64,000 nt of DNA, taken from the NCBI GenBank assembly GCA_013214065.1, contig JABSPK010000003.1, forward strand, positions 310,001-374,000, read 5' to 3'. The notes under the pieces were generated by a model, which was not told where the DNA came from, did not search any database, and worked only from the letters and a program-made list of their open reading frames with translations. The stretch comes from Flavobacteriaceae bacterium. Its GTDB lineage: Bacteria; Bacteroidota; Bacteroidia; Flavobacteriales; Flavobacteriaceae. The number at the start of each line of letters is the position of its first letter. Position 1 is the first letter of the stretch. A program made the position numbers and the translations under genes. Shown piece after piece: positions 17,401 through 26,179 of this stretch.

Positions 17401-18122
17401 GCTATGTTGTGCTTTATAAAATAGCATCCGTGGTTTTACGGCATATTGCGAAACCAATACGATGGTCGTACAGATTGTATTCGATCGATGTTCAACAGAG
17501 TGCTACAAAGGTAATTAGATTGCAAACTTGCTGTATGTTACTAGGTTGGTTTTTGAGAGAGAGAGGCTCCTTTTGACCGAAATGTGTGGATAAAATTCGA
17601 ATTTGATCCTCGACGGTATTCGAATCGCCGAACTGGTTTAAGGCTAACCGAAAAATCGGGGAAAAAGGCGGCCTTTCCTTTCAACCTTCGAATTGGATCT
17701 GGAACACAGCATTCGCTTTTTGAATGGAGGAGGTGGAAAGGGGAGATAAGGCAAAGGCTTTAAGCTTGGGCCAAAGGGTTGTGGATAATGGGCTTAACAC
17801 TTTTTTTCATTAGGCTTTTCCCATTTTCTTTTCCCGCATCCCTTTTCCATTTTTCCTTTATCTTTCATCCTTTGTGCTCTGCCTTTTCCCTTTTCCCTTT
17901 AGCCCATTTTCCTTCACCCAGAAAGGCCCCTGTGCGGAGTCGAAGGAACGTTCCAAAGGTAGCAGGTGGTAGGCGGTAAGGCATAGGGTAATTGGATGCC
18001 GAACCTTCCTTATCCCTTTGCTCAACACCTTTTACCTTTCCACCTTTAGCCCTATTTGCAGCTAACAATTAATTACTACCTTCCATTCTAAAGAGCAGGT
18101 TCCATACCAAAAAATTCCAGTA
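17401..18122 (+). repeat. Gene-poor region with intergenic repeat copy B (core 17929-17949)
   Basis: About 720 bp without a convincing gene. The first 370 bp show nothing recognisable. From 17800 a long pyrimidine-rich tract (many CCCTTTTCC blocks) leads to CTGTGCGGAGTCGAAGG. A purine-rich arm (GGTAGCAGGTGGTAGGCGG) and another CCTTTACC/CCTTTAGCC stretch to about 18060 follow. The architecture is the same as in copies A, C and D. Confidence 0.55.
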
Positions 18123-18170
18123 ATGAAGGATAAGAGCGAAGTTGGTTTGACTAAAGCCTCCGGTTGACAG

Positions 18171-18536
18171 ATGGGGGTGCGAAAGACCATCTATGTGGAT
18201 TTTGACTCCGTTTGGGAATTCTTGTTTTCCGATAAAGGCCTGCAGCTATGGTTGGGACCAGTGAAAGCTGGCGACTTGGAGGTAGGGGCATCCTATACCT
18301 TAGCGAGTGGGGTAATATTCAAAATCTCCGTATTTGAGCCGTTTTCCCATATCCGTATGCAATGGAAAAAGGCAGCATGGGAAAATACGTCACGTTTGCA
18401 ATTACGGGTCATGCGATCCGGCAAGAACACTGTGGTCTCATTTGCACAAGAACTACTTGTAGACAAGATGCAGCGTGAAGAAATGATCTTGCACTGGAAA
18501 AAGGTGACTGCAGCACTTTCGGTAACGATAGCATAG
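18171..18536 (+). CDS. SRPBCC (AHSA1-like) domain protein, probably interrupted near its start
   Basis: The 121 residues fit a START/SRPBCC (Activator of Hsp90 homolog 1-like) domain: a first strand GVRKTIYV, then VWEFLFSDKGLQLWLG, and a C-terminal helix HWKKVTAAL. In-frame sequence upstream starts at ATG 18123 (MKDKSEVGLTKASG) and is broken by a single TGA at 18165-18167 just before QMGVRKTI. The natural gene is probably 18123-18536 with a nonsense codon at position 15, or translation restarts at 18171. It is flanked on both sides by dispersed repeats and stands alone. The role is unknown. Confidence 0.65.
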   Translation: MGVRKTIYVDFDSVWEFLFSDKGLQLWLGPVKAGDLEVGASYTLASGVIFKISVFEPFSHIRMQWKKAAWENTSRLQLRVMRSGKNTVVSFAQELLVDKMQREEMILHWKKVTAALSVTIA

Positions 18537-19036
18537 CTTGCTGGAAAATTGGACTTTTAGTTTTAGCGATCTCCTTGTTAGGTAACTTGAGCTGGGCTAA
18601 CATCCTTAACCCAACCGGTTCCTGAACGGAGCCGAAGGAACATTCAAAAGGTAGAAGGTGGTAGGGGGAAGGCCTAAAGGGAATCAGATTGCGCTCCACT
18701 CCAAACCCTTTACCATTAACCCTTTTCCCTTCACCCAGAAAGGCCCCTGAGCGGAGTCGAAGGAACATGCCATAGGTAGAAAGTGTTAGGGAGGGGGACT
18801 TGACCTCAAATATAAATCGGGTATAGGAAGAACGGGATTGACCGGTCCTTCGGGCCGTCCTATTTCCATTTTTCCAGTTCACTTACGTTCAATGACCTTT
18901 CAACCGCTGCCATGACCCACTGACCCCTTGAAAAACGACTCAAGGAATACTCGATTTTGCGGGGAAAATATCCCCATTAGCAGGTATGTTTTTGATTTAT
19001 AGATACTTATAGCTTTATCTCCAAATCAATTCAACT
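18537..19036 (+). repeat. Intergenic repeat copies C and D (cores 18621-18641 and 18746-18766)
   Basis: Two copies of the dispersed repeat lie 125 bp apart in the same orientation. Each core (CTGAACGGAGCCGAAGG and CTGAGCGGAGTCGAAGG) is followed by a purine-rich arm, and copy D is preceded by a pyrimidine-rich TTTACC/TTTTCCC arm. The remaining 18780-19036 holds the leader of the protease-nuclease gene and nothing else I recognise. Confidence 0.55.
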
Positions 19037-20860
19037 ATGTCAAAAAAAATCAACCGAGCGAAACTCAAGAAATTCGTCAGAAAAAACGCCACTGCCTTTT
19101 TAGACGATAACAACATTACCTCTGTAGGTATTGCGTATAAGGAAACCAAGGGCACCACCACCAAAGAACTCTGTGTGCAATTTACCGTAGGAGAGAAAGT
19201 CGCCTTGGAAGGCTTGGAATCCCTAGATAGCAAGGCCATTCCGGAGCAGTTCGAAATCGATGGGGTCACCATCCCTACCGACGTGAAAGAACGACGTTAT
19301 GAACACGATGCCGTCATGGTCAGTGCGCTCGAGAAAGTCCAGCGCAAAAAACGAATGGACCCTATACTCCCCGGGGCCAGTATCGGTCACCCTAAAATTT
19401 CCGCCGGCACCGCGGGTTGCGTGGTATACGATGCCAATACGGGACAAGAACTACTGCTGTCGAACTGGCATGTCCTTCATGGTAATGACGGCAAAGTGGG
19501 CGATGCGATCGTACAACCGGGTCGGCATGACGACAATCGGGTAGGGCAGAACATCGTCGGAAAACTGATCAACAGCCACCTGGGATTGGCCGGGGACTGT
19601 GCTATTGCGGAAATCGATAGCCGGCAATTGGATGATAACATTATCGGACTCAACACCAGCGTCAAACAAATTGCCGACGTCGAACTCGATGATAAGGTCA
19701 TCAAATCAGGTCGGACTACCGCGGTTACCCGAGGCATCGTCAGCCGTACCGATATCACGGCCAAACTGAATTACGGAAGTGTCGGCATCAAACAAATCGG
19801 ATGTTTCGAATACGAACCCGATCCAGATCACCTGCCGCATGATGGCGAGATCAGCATGGGCGGCGATTCCGGTTCCGCGGTGCTTCTGGTGAAAAACAAC
19901 AAAGCGAGCTCGATCATGGTGGGCCTCCATTTTGCCGGGGAGGTCGGTGATGCACGCGAACACGGATTGGCGTGCTATGCCTCTTCCGTCTTCAAGAAAC
20001 TGAACCTAGTGCCGAGCAAGGCAGAGGTCAGGGGGCTTGAAGCCATGAACCTGGGCTATGACCGCAACTTCCTTTCCATGGCCATCAAACCGTCTGAAGC
20101 CAAGAACAAAACGGTACAAAACAGTCTGTTGAAAGTCAATGGCCAACACGAAATCGAATACATGCACTTTTCATTGGCCATGCATAAACGACGGAAGTTC
20201 GCTTCATGGGTGGCTTGGAACATCGATGGGGGCAGTATCAAGAAAATCAGTCGAAAGGGAATCCCATTTACCAAAGACCTTGATTTCCGTTCAGGGCAGA
20301 TCGGCAATGAGCTTTACAAATCCAATCCTTTGGATCGCGGTCATATCGCTCGAAGGGCCGAATTGTGTTGGGGTACCATGGCCGAAGCCAAAAAGGCCAA
20401 TAAGGATTCGTTTTATTTCTCGAACATGGTGCCCCAGCATGAACGCTTTAACCAATCCAAAAAAGCCGGTATTTGGGGCGGACTTGAAAATGCGATATTC
20501 GACGGGGCCTTGATCGAACAATTGAAAGTGAGTGTCTTTGGCGGACCGATTTTCGACGACAAGAACGACCCGGAGTACCGCAATGTCAAAATCCCCAAAG
20601 CCTTTTGGAAAGTCGTGTGGTATGTAGACGAGGAAACCAAGGAGTTGCAGCACCACGCTTTCATTTTGACCCAAGCCGACTTGATCTCCGGTCTAGAAGC
20701 TTTGGATCTGGACGAATTCGAGGTCTACAAGGTACCCTTGCACGTAGTTTCCGAGAAAACCGGGTTCAATTTCTTGGATGTAAGCACCCTTTCGGGTAGG
20801 GAGTCACTAGCGACGGAGGAAATTTCCATAGTCACCTCTTTGGATACGGTATTGGGATGA
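19037..20860 (+). CDS. Trypsin-like serine protease fused to DNA/RNA non-specific (NUC1) endonuclease
   Basis: This 607-residue two-domain protein has no signal peptide. Residues 1 to about 325 form a trypsin-like protease with a plausible triad: His145 in SNWHVLHG, Asp187 in AGDCAIAEI and Ser278 in MGGDSGSAV. Residues about 360-590 form an NUC1/EndoG-type beta-beta-alpha-metal nuclease with DRGHIARR (general base His436), SNMVPQ and FNQ...W..LE (metal-ligand Asn472). All catalytic residues of both halves are present. A protease tethered to a nuclease suggests a proteolytically controlled toxin or defence effector; this is inference. It stands as a single gene preceded by repeats. Confidence 0.88.
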   Translation: MSKKINRAKLKKFVRKNATAFLDDNNITSVGIAYKETKGTTTKELCVQFTVGEKVALEGLESLDSKAIPEQFEIDGVTIPTDVKERRYEHDAVMVSALEKVQRKKRMDPILPGASIGHPKISAGTAGCVVYDANTGQELLLSNWHVLHGNDGKVGDAIVQPGRHDDNRVGQNIVGKLINSHLGLAGDCAIAEIDSRQLDDNIIGLNTSVKQIADVELDDKVIKSGRTTAVTRGIVSRTDITAKLNYGSVGIKQIGCFEYEPDPDHLPHDGEISMGGDSGSAVLLVKNNKASSIMVGLHFAGEVGDAREHGLACYASSVFKKLNLVPSKAEVRGLEAMNLGYDRNFLSMAIKPSEAKNKTVQNSLLKVNGQHEIEYMHFSLAMHKRRKFASWVAWNIDGGSIKKISRKGIPFTKDLDFRSGQIGNELYKSNPLDRGHIARRAELCWGTMAEAKKANKDSFYFSNMVPQHERFNQSKKAGIWGGLENAIFDGALIEQLKVSVFGGPIFDDKNDPEYRNVKIPKAFWKVVWYVDEETKELQHHAFILTQADLISGLEALDLDEFEVYKVPLHVVSEKTGFNFLDVSTLSGRESLATEEISIVTSLDTVLG

Positions 20861-21182
20861 CCGAAAGAGCAACCGACTTTTTCAAGCCAAAACCACTTAG
20901 GGGTTGAAAATGCAAACGTTTCTTCAAGACTTGTAAGAATTTCACTTTGAAACAGCAGTGAATCCGTAGAAAGTCTAGGGTTTTGATGTAGTGATTTCTA
21001 GCCGCTGGTTGGTATCTTGATTGACGCGATATCCTGCCAAAAACGCTATGGAGCCATGGCTTGGAAATACCCATTCGTGGGGATTTGGCAAAATGATAAA
21101 ATTTAGGTATTTGCACCAGTGGTTGGCCAATAACCTTGTGTAAGCCGTACGATTTAATACAAACCGATCAAACTAATTCAAG
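20861..21182. other. 322-bp intergenic region, nothing recognised
   Basis: There is no open frame with coding character, no clear hairpin terminator and no repeat core. It presumably contains the promoter of the secreted-protein gene at 21183, but I cannot point to a good TAnnTTTG element. Confidence 0.5.
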
Positions 21183-22733
21183 ATGACAAAAATGAAAATT
21201 CAATACCTCCTGTTGGCCTGGCTTTTGTTGATGTCCTTTGGCAGAGCCCAGGCACAGGACGTTTTTAACGAACAAGGTTTGCCAGTGGTTACCATCGACC
21301 TGGACAAAGGAACGGTCTCTGGGGAATTCCCCTTTGACGAATATGTGAAGATCCAAGTGACCAGTAAGAACAACAAACTGGAAAGCTCGGTATCGATGTT
21401 CGAAGTGGTTTATGTAAGGGAAACCAAAGTTATCGACAACAAACAGCTGCGAAAGAGGGTACGCCGCAGTAAACGGGGCAAGGATCTCAAGCCCTTGGAA
21501 TTCGTGGTCAACCCGATTGACATTAGCCTAAAACTTAGCCAAAACAGCAGTTCCGTTTATGAGGGCATCGTTCCTCCGTTATTACCCGATAGAAGCTATG
21601 AGCTCATATTCATCAAACAGTTGAGTGCTAAGGAAAGTGAAGCATTCTATACCGCACTCAACCTCATTTCAGAAGGGGAGAGTGCAAAGGCCGAAAAGGT
21701 TTTCAATACGAAAATCAAAGTATTGGACAATCAATCCAATCGTCAAATGAAACTGAATGTGATGCAGTCTTTCGAATACCTCGAAGCGGTATTGTATCCG
21801 CAATTGGATGGTTTGTTATGTTCTGACAATGGAAGTTTTGAAAATTCCCCGACCACAGTGTCCAATACCCTTATTGAAAAGTACACTGGTCTGTTAAATG
21901 CTAAAAAAATCTCCACCACCGAATTCGCAGAGGCGATGTATGGGTACACCAAAGCAGGTGGTGAAGATAACCAAGAGGTTTTATTGGGTTTGCGCGCCAT
22001 TGGCTCCGATACCCTGGTCAAGACCATTGAGATCGAAAAGCGGAAAAAGAACATCAAAAAGAGTTTTGCCGAAATCCAAAAATTGGAAAAGCACTTCAGG
22101 ACCTTGATTTCACATCACGCTACCGATACCGACCTGGCCACGTTCCATAACGACGTTATCCTCACCTTGAAAAACAGTGTAAAGAAAAATGACAGCATCA
22201 TCAATTCCCTTTCAAAAAGTGCGACCAAGCTAATTTCAACCTATTACAGCTATAGCGCCCCGGTAACCAATAACACCATCAGCAAGCAAGATAGTGACGG
22301 CAAATTGGCTTATTTAGTACCCGATGTCGGCTTTGTCAATGCTTGGGGCAAAGACAATGTCGGGGACATCGAATATATCGGTCGACCGTATGTCGGATTG
22401 AATTGGCATGTCACCGGGTATAACAAGAACAAAAAGCTTTCACAGCTCGCGCAAAAGCGGTTTTGGTCGCGGTTTTCGGCATCGGCTGGAATTACCTTGG
22501 GTGAAATCGATGAAGGAGGCTATGAAGACCTGTTTAGTGGGGTATCCGTAGCAGCCGGTCTGAACATGCGGGTCGCTAAAAACGTACGTATTGGTGTCGG
22601 TAGTCTACTCTTGAGGTACAATCGTAACCCGATCGTCGATAAAGAAGGTTTGGCGGTTTTACCCTATTTCAGTGTCTCCTTCGACAACAAGTTTTTTGGT
22701 GATTTCGCCATTCTCCAACGAATCTTTAACTAA
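21183..22733 (+). CDS. Secreted protein of unknown function with C-terminal barrel-like part
   Basis: This 516-residue protein starts with a signal peptide (about 1-24, ending AQAQ). The middle is helical and charged, with coiled-coil-like stretches (for example KRKKNIKKSFAEIQKLEKHF). The last about 130 residues have alternating beta strands with aromatic residues (PDVGFVNAW, FSASAGITL, VSVAAGLNM, VRIGVGSLLL) and end in IFN, like a small outer-membrane barrel. I do not recognise the family. It is followed 10 bp later by a lipoprotein gene and then a 69-residue gene, probably one operon and possibly one envelope complex. Confidence 0.6.
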   Translation: MTKMKIQYLLLAWLLLMSFGRAQAQDVFNEQGLPVVTIDLDKGTVSGEFPFDEYVKIQVTSKNNKLESSVSMFEVVYVRETKVIDNKQLRKRVRRSKRGKDLKPLEFVVNPIDISLKLSQNSSSVYEGIVPPLLPDRSYELIFIKQLSAKESEAFYTALNLISEGESAKAEKVFNTKIKVLDNQSNRQMKLNVMQSFEYLEAVLYPQLDGLLCSDNGSFENSPTTVSNTLIEKYTGLLNAKKISTTEFAEAMYGYTKAGGEDNQEVLLGLRAIGSDTLVKTIEIEKRKKNIKKSFAEIQKLEKHFRTLISHHATDTDLATFHNDVILTLKNSVKKNDSIINSLSKSATKLISTYYSYSAPVTNNTISKQDSDGKLAYLVPDVGFVNAWGKDNVGDIEYIGRPYVGLNWHVTGYNKNKKLSQLAQKRFWSRFSASAGITLGEIDEGGYEDLFSGVSVAAGLNMRVAKNVRIGVGSLLLRYNRNPIVDKEGLAVLPYFSVSFDNKFFGDFAILQRIFN

Positions 22734-22743
22734 AACCGGTATC

Positions 22744-23385
22744 ATGAAAAAAACATACAGCATCCTACTAGTAGCCCTTTTGTTATTCTCGTGTTCAAAA
22801 GAAGAAGTGCGGTTTGACGATTTGGTCGAACAAGTCTTTTTCCCACGGGCAGTCGAATTCATGGCCGATGGCAAAAGCAAGATCCGAATCGATATTCGAT
22901 TCGTCGAGGGTACCGAGGTTTCGAGCATCAAGGCGGTAGCGAAAGTGAACAGGAGCTTTGCCGTTCACGAAGGAAGTGACAAAGAAGAACTTACGCTAGA
23001 ACCCGAGGTGGCGACCAATGGACGCATCCTGACCGGTTTCACCATAGTAAGTACTACAAGACCTGGGGAATTTCAAATTGAATTGGAAGTCAACCAATAT
23101 CGAAGGTTCTATAATTTGGAGTCCATTGCCTCGCCCCCCAGCGCATTATCCTTATCGAAGTCGTCAAACTCCGTACAGGCGGGTTATCTGGGCGAGGTAA
23201 CCATAGAAGGGTTCATCACCAATGCCGAAGGGGCGAAGGCCTCACAAGGGGTGAAAGCGGAAGTTAGTGATGTCCTTGAAAATGGTGATCCCGCGAACGG
23301 CATATTCCGGGCACTGCAATTGACGTCGAACGGCGAAAGCAAAATCTCATTGGTCTATTCGCCAGGGCCGGTAAGCATGGATTAA
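22744..23385 (+). CDS. Lipoprotein with Ig-like region, apparently truncated by an in-frame TAA
   Basis: This 213-residue protein starts with a lipoprotein signal (ILLVALLLFSCSKEE, lipobox Cys at about 18). The body is predicted beta, like Ig-like or bacterial invasin-type modules (VQAGYLGEVTIEGFITNAEG). It ends at TAA 23383-23385, but the same frame continues without interruption as FVTLKVQLVDADGQAL and on to a second stop at 23473-23475, completing the last beta domain. A CAA-to-TAA change would explain this. I therefore suspect a nonsense mutation in a 243-codon gene. It belongs to a likely operon with its neighbours. Confidence 0.65.
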   Translation: MKKTYSILLVALLLFSCSKEEVRFDDLVEQVFFPRAVEFMADGKSKIRIDIRFVEGTEVSSIKAVAKVNRSFAVHEGSDKEELTLEPEVATNGRILTGFTIVSTTRPGEFQIELEVNQYRRFYNLESIASPPSALSLSKSSNSVQAGYLGEVTIEGFITNAEGAKASQGVKAEVSDVLENGDPANGIFRALQLTSNGESKISLVYSPGPVSMD

Positions 23386-23487
23386 TTCGTCACCTTAAAG
23401 GTGCAGCTGGTCGATGCCGATGGCCAAGCCCTGGGCATACAACAAAGTATCGAAGTATTTGTGTTTAATGAATAAAAAAATAAAAAC

Positions 23488-23697
23488 ATGGGAAATGACA
23501 ATTTTGAAAATTTAGCATTGGAACTACAGGAAGTAATCCGGAAATACGGTTTTGCAAACGCCAACTTGACCCAGGCCATATTCACCCGTACGAATTCAAG
23601 AACCGAAAATGCCGCTGCATCGATTCAAAACGTACCACTTGGATGTAGGCTCGAACGGGACCCAGTGACCAAAAAGTGGAAAGTGGTTTGTGATTAA
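23488..23697 (+). CDS. Small hypothetical protein
   Basis: This 69-residue acidic/polar protein (MGNDNFENLALELQEVI) has a predicted N-terminal helix and a C-terminal stretch with two cysteines (LGCRLERDP and WKVVCD). It has an A-rich leader typical of real starts in this genome and follows the lipoprotein gene closely. No family recognised. The ending CxxxxDPVTKKWKVVC resembles small subtilosin- or peptide-modification-associated ORFs only superficially. I give no function. Confidence 0.5.
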   Translation: MGNDNFENLALELQEVIRKYGFANANLTQAIFTRTNSRTENAAASIQNVPLGCRLERDPVTKKWKVVCD

Positions 23698-23904
23698 GGC
23701 TCTATAAAGCATAGTATAAGTTTGGAAACCTCGGACTACCTTTTCCAAATACTCCTTAAAAGGAAACTGAACTATTAATGGAGTATTGCTGTAAAAATTA
23801 ACCCAAACAGGTATTTTGAAATCATAGGTAGTTATGTTTTTGCATTGTACCAGATTTGGTCAAATCGCGAATTATTTGAACTGCCAAATTAACTTAAAAC
23901 AACC

Positions 23905-24655
23905 ATGGAAAATCACACTGTAACGGATTTAGAACGGCAAAAACAACTTCTTGAGATTCAAGAGAAACGAATTAAGAACAGAACGATTTGGGTAACAACA
24001 TTGATACCGTTATTAACGGTTGCAATTTCCATCATAACTTCAAAAATCACTGCCCAAAATGAAGTTGTTAAATCGAAATTGAATTATACCCAAGAACGAA
24101 TTACTGCATTGATTAATGAAACTGATATAATTAGGTCCAGAAAAAATCAAATTCCTGGCTGAAAGTAACCTAATCGGGACCAAAGAAAACAAATCTAAAA
24201 TCCTGAAAGCATTAAACTCAAACTTAATTGACGAAAGCGAGAGCAAGACCAAGTTTTTCCTTGGAGTTCAAAAGTTTAATAAAGCTTACAACTCTATTAA
24301 ACTTGACACTTTGAGCAAATCATATTTTGAAGCAATCAAGTTATTTTCTGAATCCTTGGAGTTAAATCCAAATAATTATGAAGCGAGAGCATACTTGGCA
24401 TCTGCGTACAATAATCTCGGATTAGAGCTAAATCTTGTCACTTTTTATGAAAAAGCAGTCGAAGAATATGATAAAACCATTAGGATAAATCCAAATTTGA
24501 GTTATATCTACTTGGATAAGGCCAAAACCTTGGAAAACTTGAATAGGAATATTGAGTTATGTGAAACTTTATCAAAAATCAAGGATACATTAAAGCTAAA
24601 TACCTCAAGAAGAACCGATTATAATGAACTTAAAGAGACTTACTGTAATAAATAA
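23905..24655 (+). pseudogene. TPR protein with membrane anchor, split by a frameshift in an A6 run
   Basis: The first frame (23905-24162) encodes a charged helix, one membrane helix (TIWVTTLIPLLTVAISII) and a coiled coil, then meets a stop. From 24131 the next frame is open to 24655 and continues smoothly (KFLAESNLIGTKENKSK) into TPR repeats (YFEAIKLFSESLELNPNNYEARAYLASAYN). Removing one A from the run at 24141-24146 would fuse the two into a single protein of about 249 residues. Explanations are a disrupted gene, a sequencing error or programmed +1 frameshifting. The DNA is much more AT-rich than the surrounding chromosome, suggesting acquisition. Confidence 0.65.
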
Positions 24656-24784
24656 ACATTCAAAATTGATTGACAGAAAAGTTTTTAAACCATTCCCTTT
24701 TCAAATAGAATAGGTAGTATCATGAATTACTTAAAATAATATATCATCACACAAACAAACGTTCCTATTTAGGCCTTAAAAATT

Positions 24785-25573
24785 ATGAAGTTAATCAATT
24801 CAGGAAATTTTATGTTCGATCATGACACCACTTTAGCTCAAACTAACTTAAGGGATTGGGCTTTTCTATATTGTGCCAAAGAGAATGTAGGATATCCTCA
24901 ACATTTTTCTAGAGAATCATTAAAACATCGTCCCTTAAAGCAAGATGCGTGGCGAGTTGAGAACGAAAGTCAAGCTATATCCCGTGCGAATCGTCTAATC
25001 AAGCTTGGTGTGTTAAAATCATTTGGTAATGAGGTAGGTTTGACCAAAGAGGGTAAACATTTCGTTGAATATTTAATCAAAGATGATAAGTTTAAGCCGA
25101 TCGACAATAGTAAATCAGAGTCTGACAAGATGAACAATGAAATTCCACCGAAAAGTGAAAATAGAGTGCCAATACTAGTTGCCTTAATTGGAATGGTCGG
25201 TGTTCTAGGTGCAGCACTAATGGCAAATTGGTGCGACATTTTTCCAAATAATTGTAACCAAACTCAGAAAGATGCAATTGAAAAATACCAAGGTGATTGG
25301 ACCATTACTGGTAGTTTTAGCGCGGGCACATACAAAGGTGTTACATATGAAGAGGGAGAATATAAGGGAGAGGTTTCCCGAATAGAGGTCATCGGACAGA
25401 GCTTTGATTGGTACAACACCCAAGAAGCTTTCCCAACTAGACATCGATATGAATGGAAGGGTGGTAGTTACTGGAATGAGGAACATGGTGAACGGATCGA
25501 GTTTACATCTGATAGTACCGCCGTTCAAATTATGTGCTGTGATCGTGGTCGACTTTTACTTAAAAAGTTATAA
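24785..25573 (+). CDS. Unknown protein: winged-helix-like N-terminus, one membrane helix, external C-terminus
   Basis: This 262-residue protein has an N-terminal part (about 15-100) that reads like a winged helix (NESQAISRANRLIKLGVLKSFG, GLTKEGKHFVEYL), a polar linker and a single membrane helix (PILVALIGMVGVLGAALMA, about 128-148). The C-terminal domain of about 110 residues is rich in aromatics and beta strands (YKGVTYEEGEYKGEVSRIEV). It is AT-rich like its upstream neighbour. A DNA-binding-like head joined across the membrane to a sensor-like tail is reminiscent of ToxR-type architecture, but I do not recognise the family. Confidence 0.55.
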   Translation: MKLINSGNFMFDHDTTLAQTNLRDWAFLYCAKENVGYPQHFSRESLKHRPLKQDAWRVENESQAISRANRLIKLGVLKSFGNEVGLTKEGKHFVEYLIKDDKFKPIDNSKSESDKMNNEIPPKSENRVPILVALIGMVGVLGAALMANWCDIFPNNCNQTQKDAIEKYQGDWTITGSFSAGTYKGVTYEEGEYKGEVSRIEVIGQSFDWYNTQEAFPTRHRYEWKGGSYWNEEHGERIEFTSDSTAVQIMCCDRGRLLLKKL

Positions 25574-25758
25574 TCAAATAGAACGGTGAATGCTTAGGTA
25601 TTTCAGCAATAAAAAGTTATCAAGACTTAATTGCATCAAATAGTGGTATTGGCGCAGTTCTACAGCAGAATAAAAATTGAACTATAATTTATATTATGTA
25701 AAATAGAGTATTTGGAAACCTCCTTCGCCAACCGTTCTTTCTCTCTCGAAATTCCTGC

Positions 25759-26082
25759 TCATACCCCCTGATTGTTCAACAAATACGACGCCATGGCCTT
25801 TTCAATGGCCGCAAAACGATCGAATAAGTCATCGACCTCGGTGGTAGCCCGGTCCAAAACCGACGTATCGGTTTCATGCAAACGGTCGAACAACTGCATT
25901 TGCTGGGCCGCCAGTTCGTTGACATCGAACTTCAGATCCCGAAACACCAGAAAACCCTCGTAATCCTTGGGTTCGTAACGGTAGCTGTTCAAATTCTTGG
26001 CCATGCGCAGCACGCATTGGTGGTTGCGCTCCAATCGGATCAAAAGGTGTTCTACCGCTTCTTTGCTGCTGGTCTGGGTCAT
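25759..26082 (-). CDS. Small helical hypothetical protein
   Basis: This 107-residue, almost entirely helical protein (EAVEHLLIRLERNHQCVLRMAKNL ... VDDLFDRFAAIEKAMASYLL) has acidic character. The spacing of charged and hydrophobic residues suggests a four-helix bundle, but metal-binding motifs of hemerythrins are not obvious. It is divergent from the HPF-like gene across a region with a TGAC-N4-GTCA dyad, which suggests co-regulation with that stress gene. No family recognised. Confidence 0.6.
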   Translation of the reverse strand: MTQTSSKEAVEHLLIRLERNHQCVLRMAKNLNSYRYEPKDYEGFLVFRDLKFDVNELAAQQMQLFDRLHETDTSVLDRATTEVDDLFDRFAAIEKAMASYLLNNQGV

Positions 26083-26143
26083 AGCCTGTTTTGTTTAAGG
26101 TATATTCTCCCTATAAATTACGTAATTTCTGATAAAAATAAAC

Positions 26144-26157
26144 ATGACAAGCGTCAT
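26144..26157. promoter_or_regulatory. Crp/Fnr-type dyad between divergent small genes
   Basis: ATGAC (26144-26148) and GTCAT (26153-26157) form a perfect inverted repeat around AAGC. TGAC-N4-GTCA is the general form of Crp/Fnr-superfamily half-sites. It lies 62 bp upstream of the gene at 26082 (minus strand) and about 100 bp upstream of the HPF-like gene. Confidence 0.4.
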
Positions 26158-26179
26158 CTTTTAGAACTTTAACAGGGTT

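Noticed and set aside
17401-18060. Several 60-70 codon open frames between the PhlG pair and the SRPBCC gene
   Set aside because: They run through pyrimidine-rich repeat arms and have no protein-like composition or plausible start region.
18165-18167. Selenocysteine reading of the TGA in the SRPBCC gene
   Set aside because: No SECIS-like hairpin follows directly and the family has no selenoproteins that I know; nonsense or sequencing error is simpler.
24311-24655. Independent TPR gene starting at 24311
   Set aside because: The same frame is open back to 24131 and continues the upstream gene's sequence, so a frameshifted single gene fits better.
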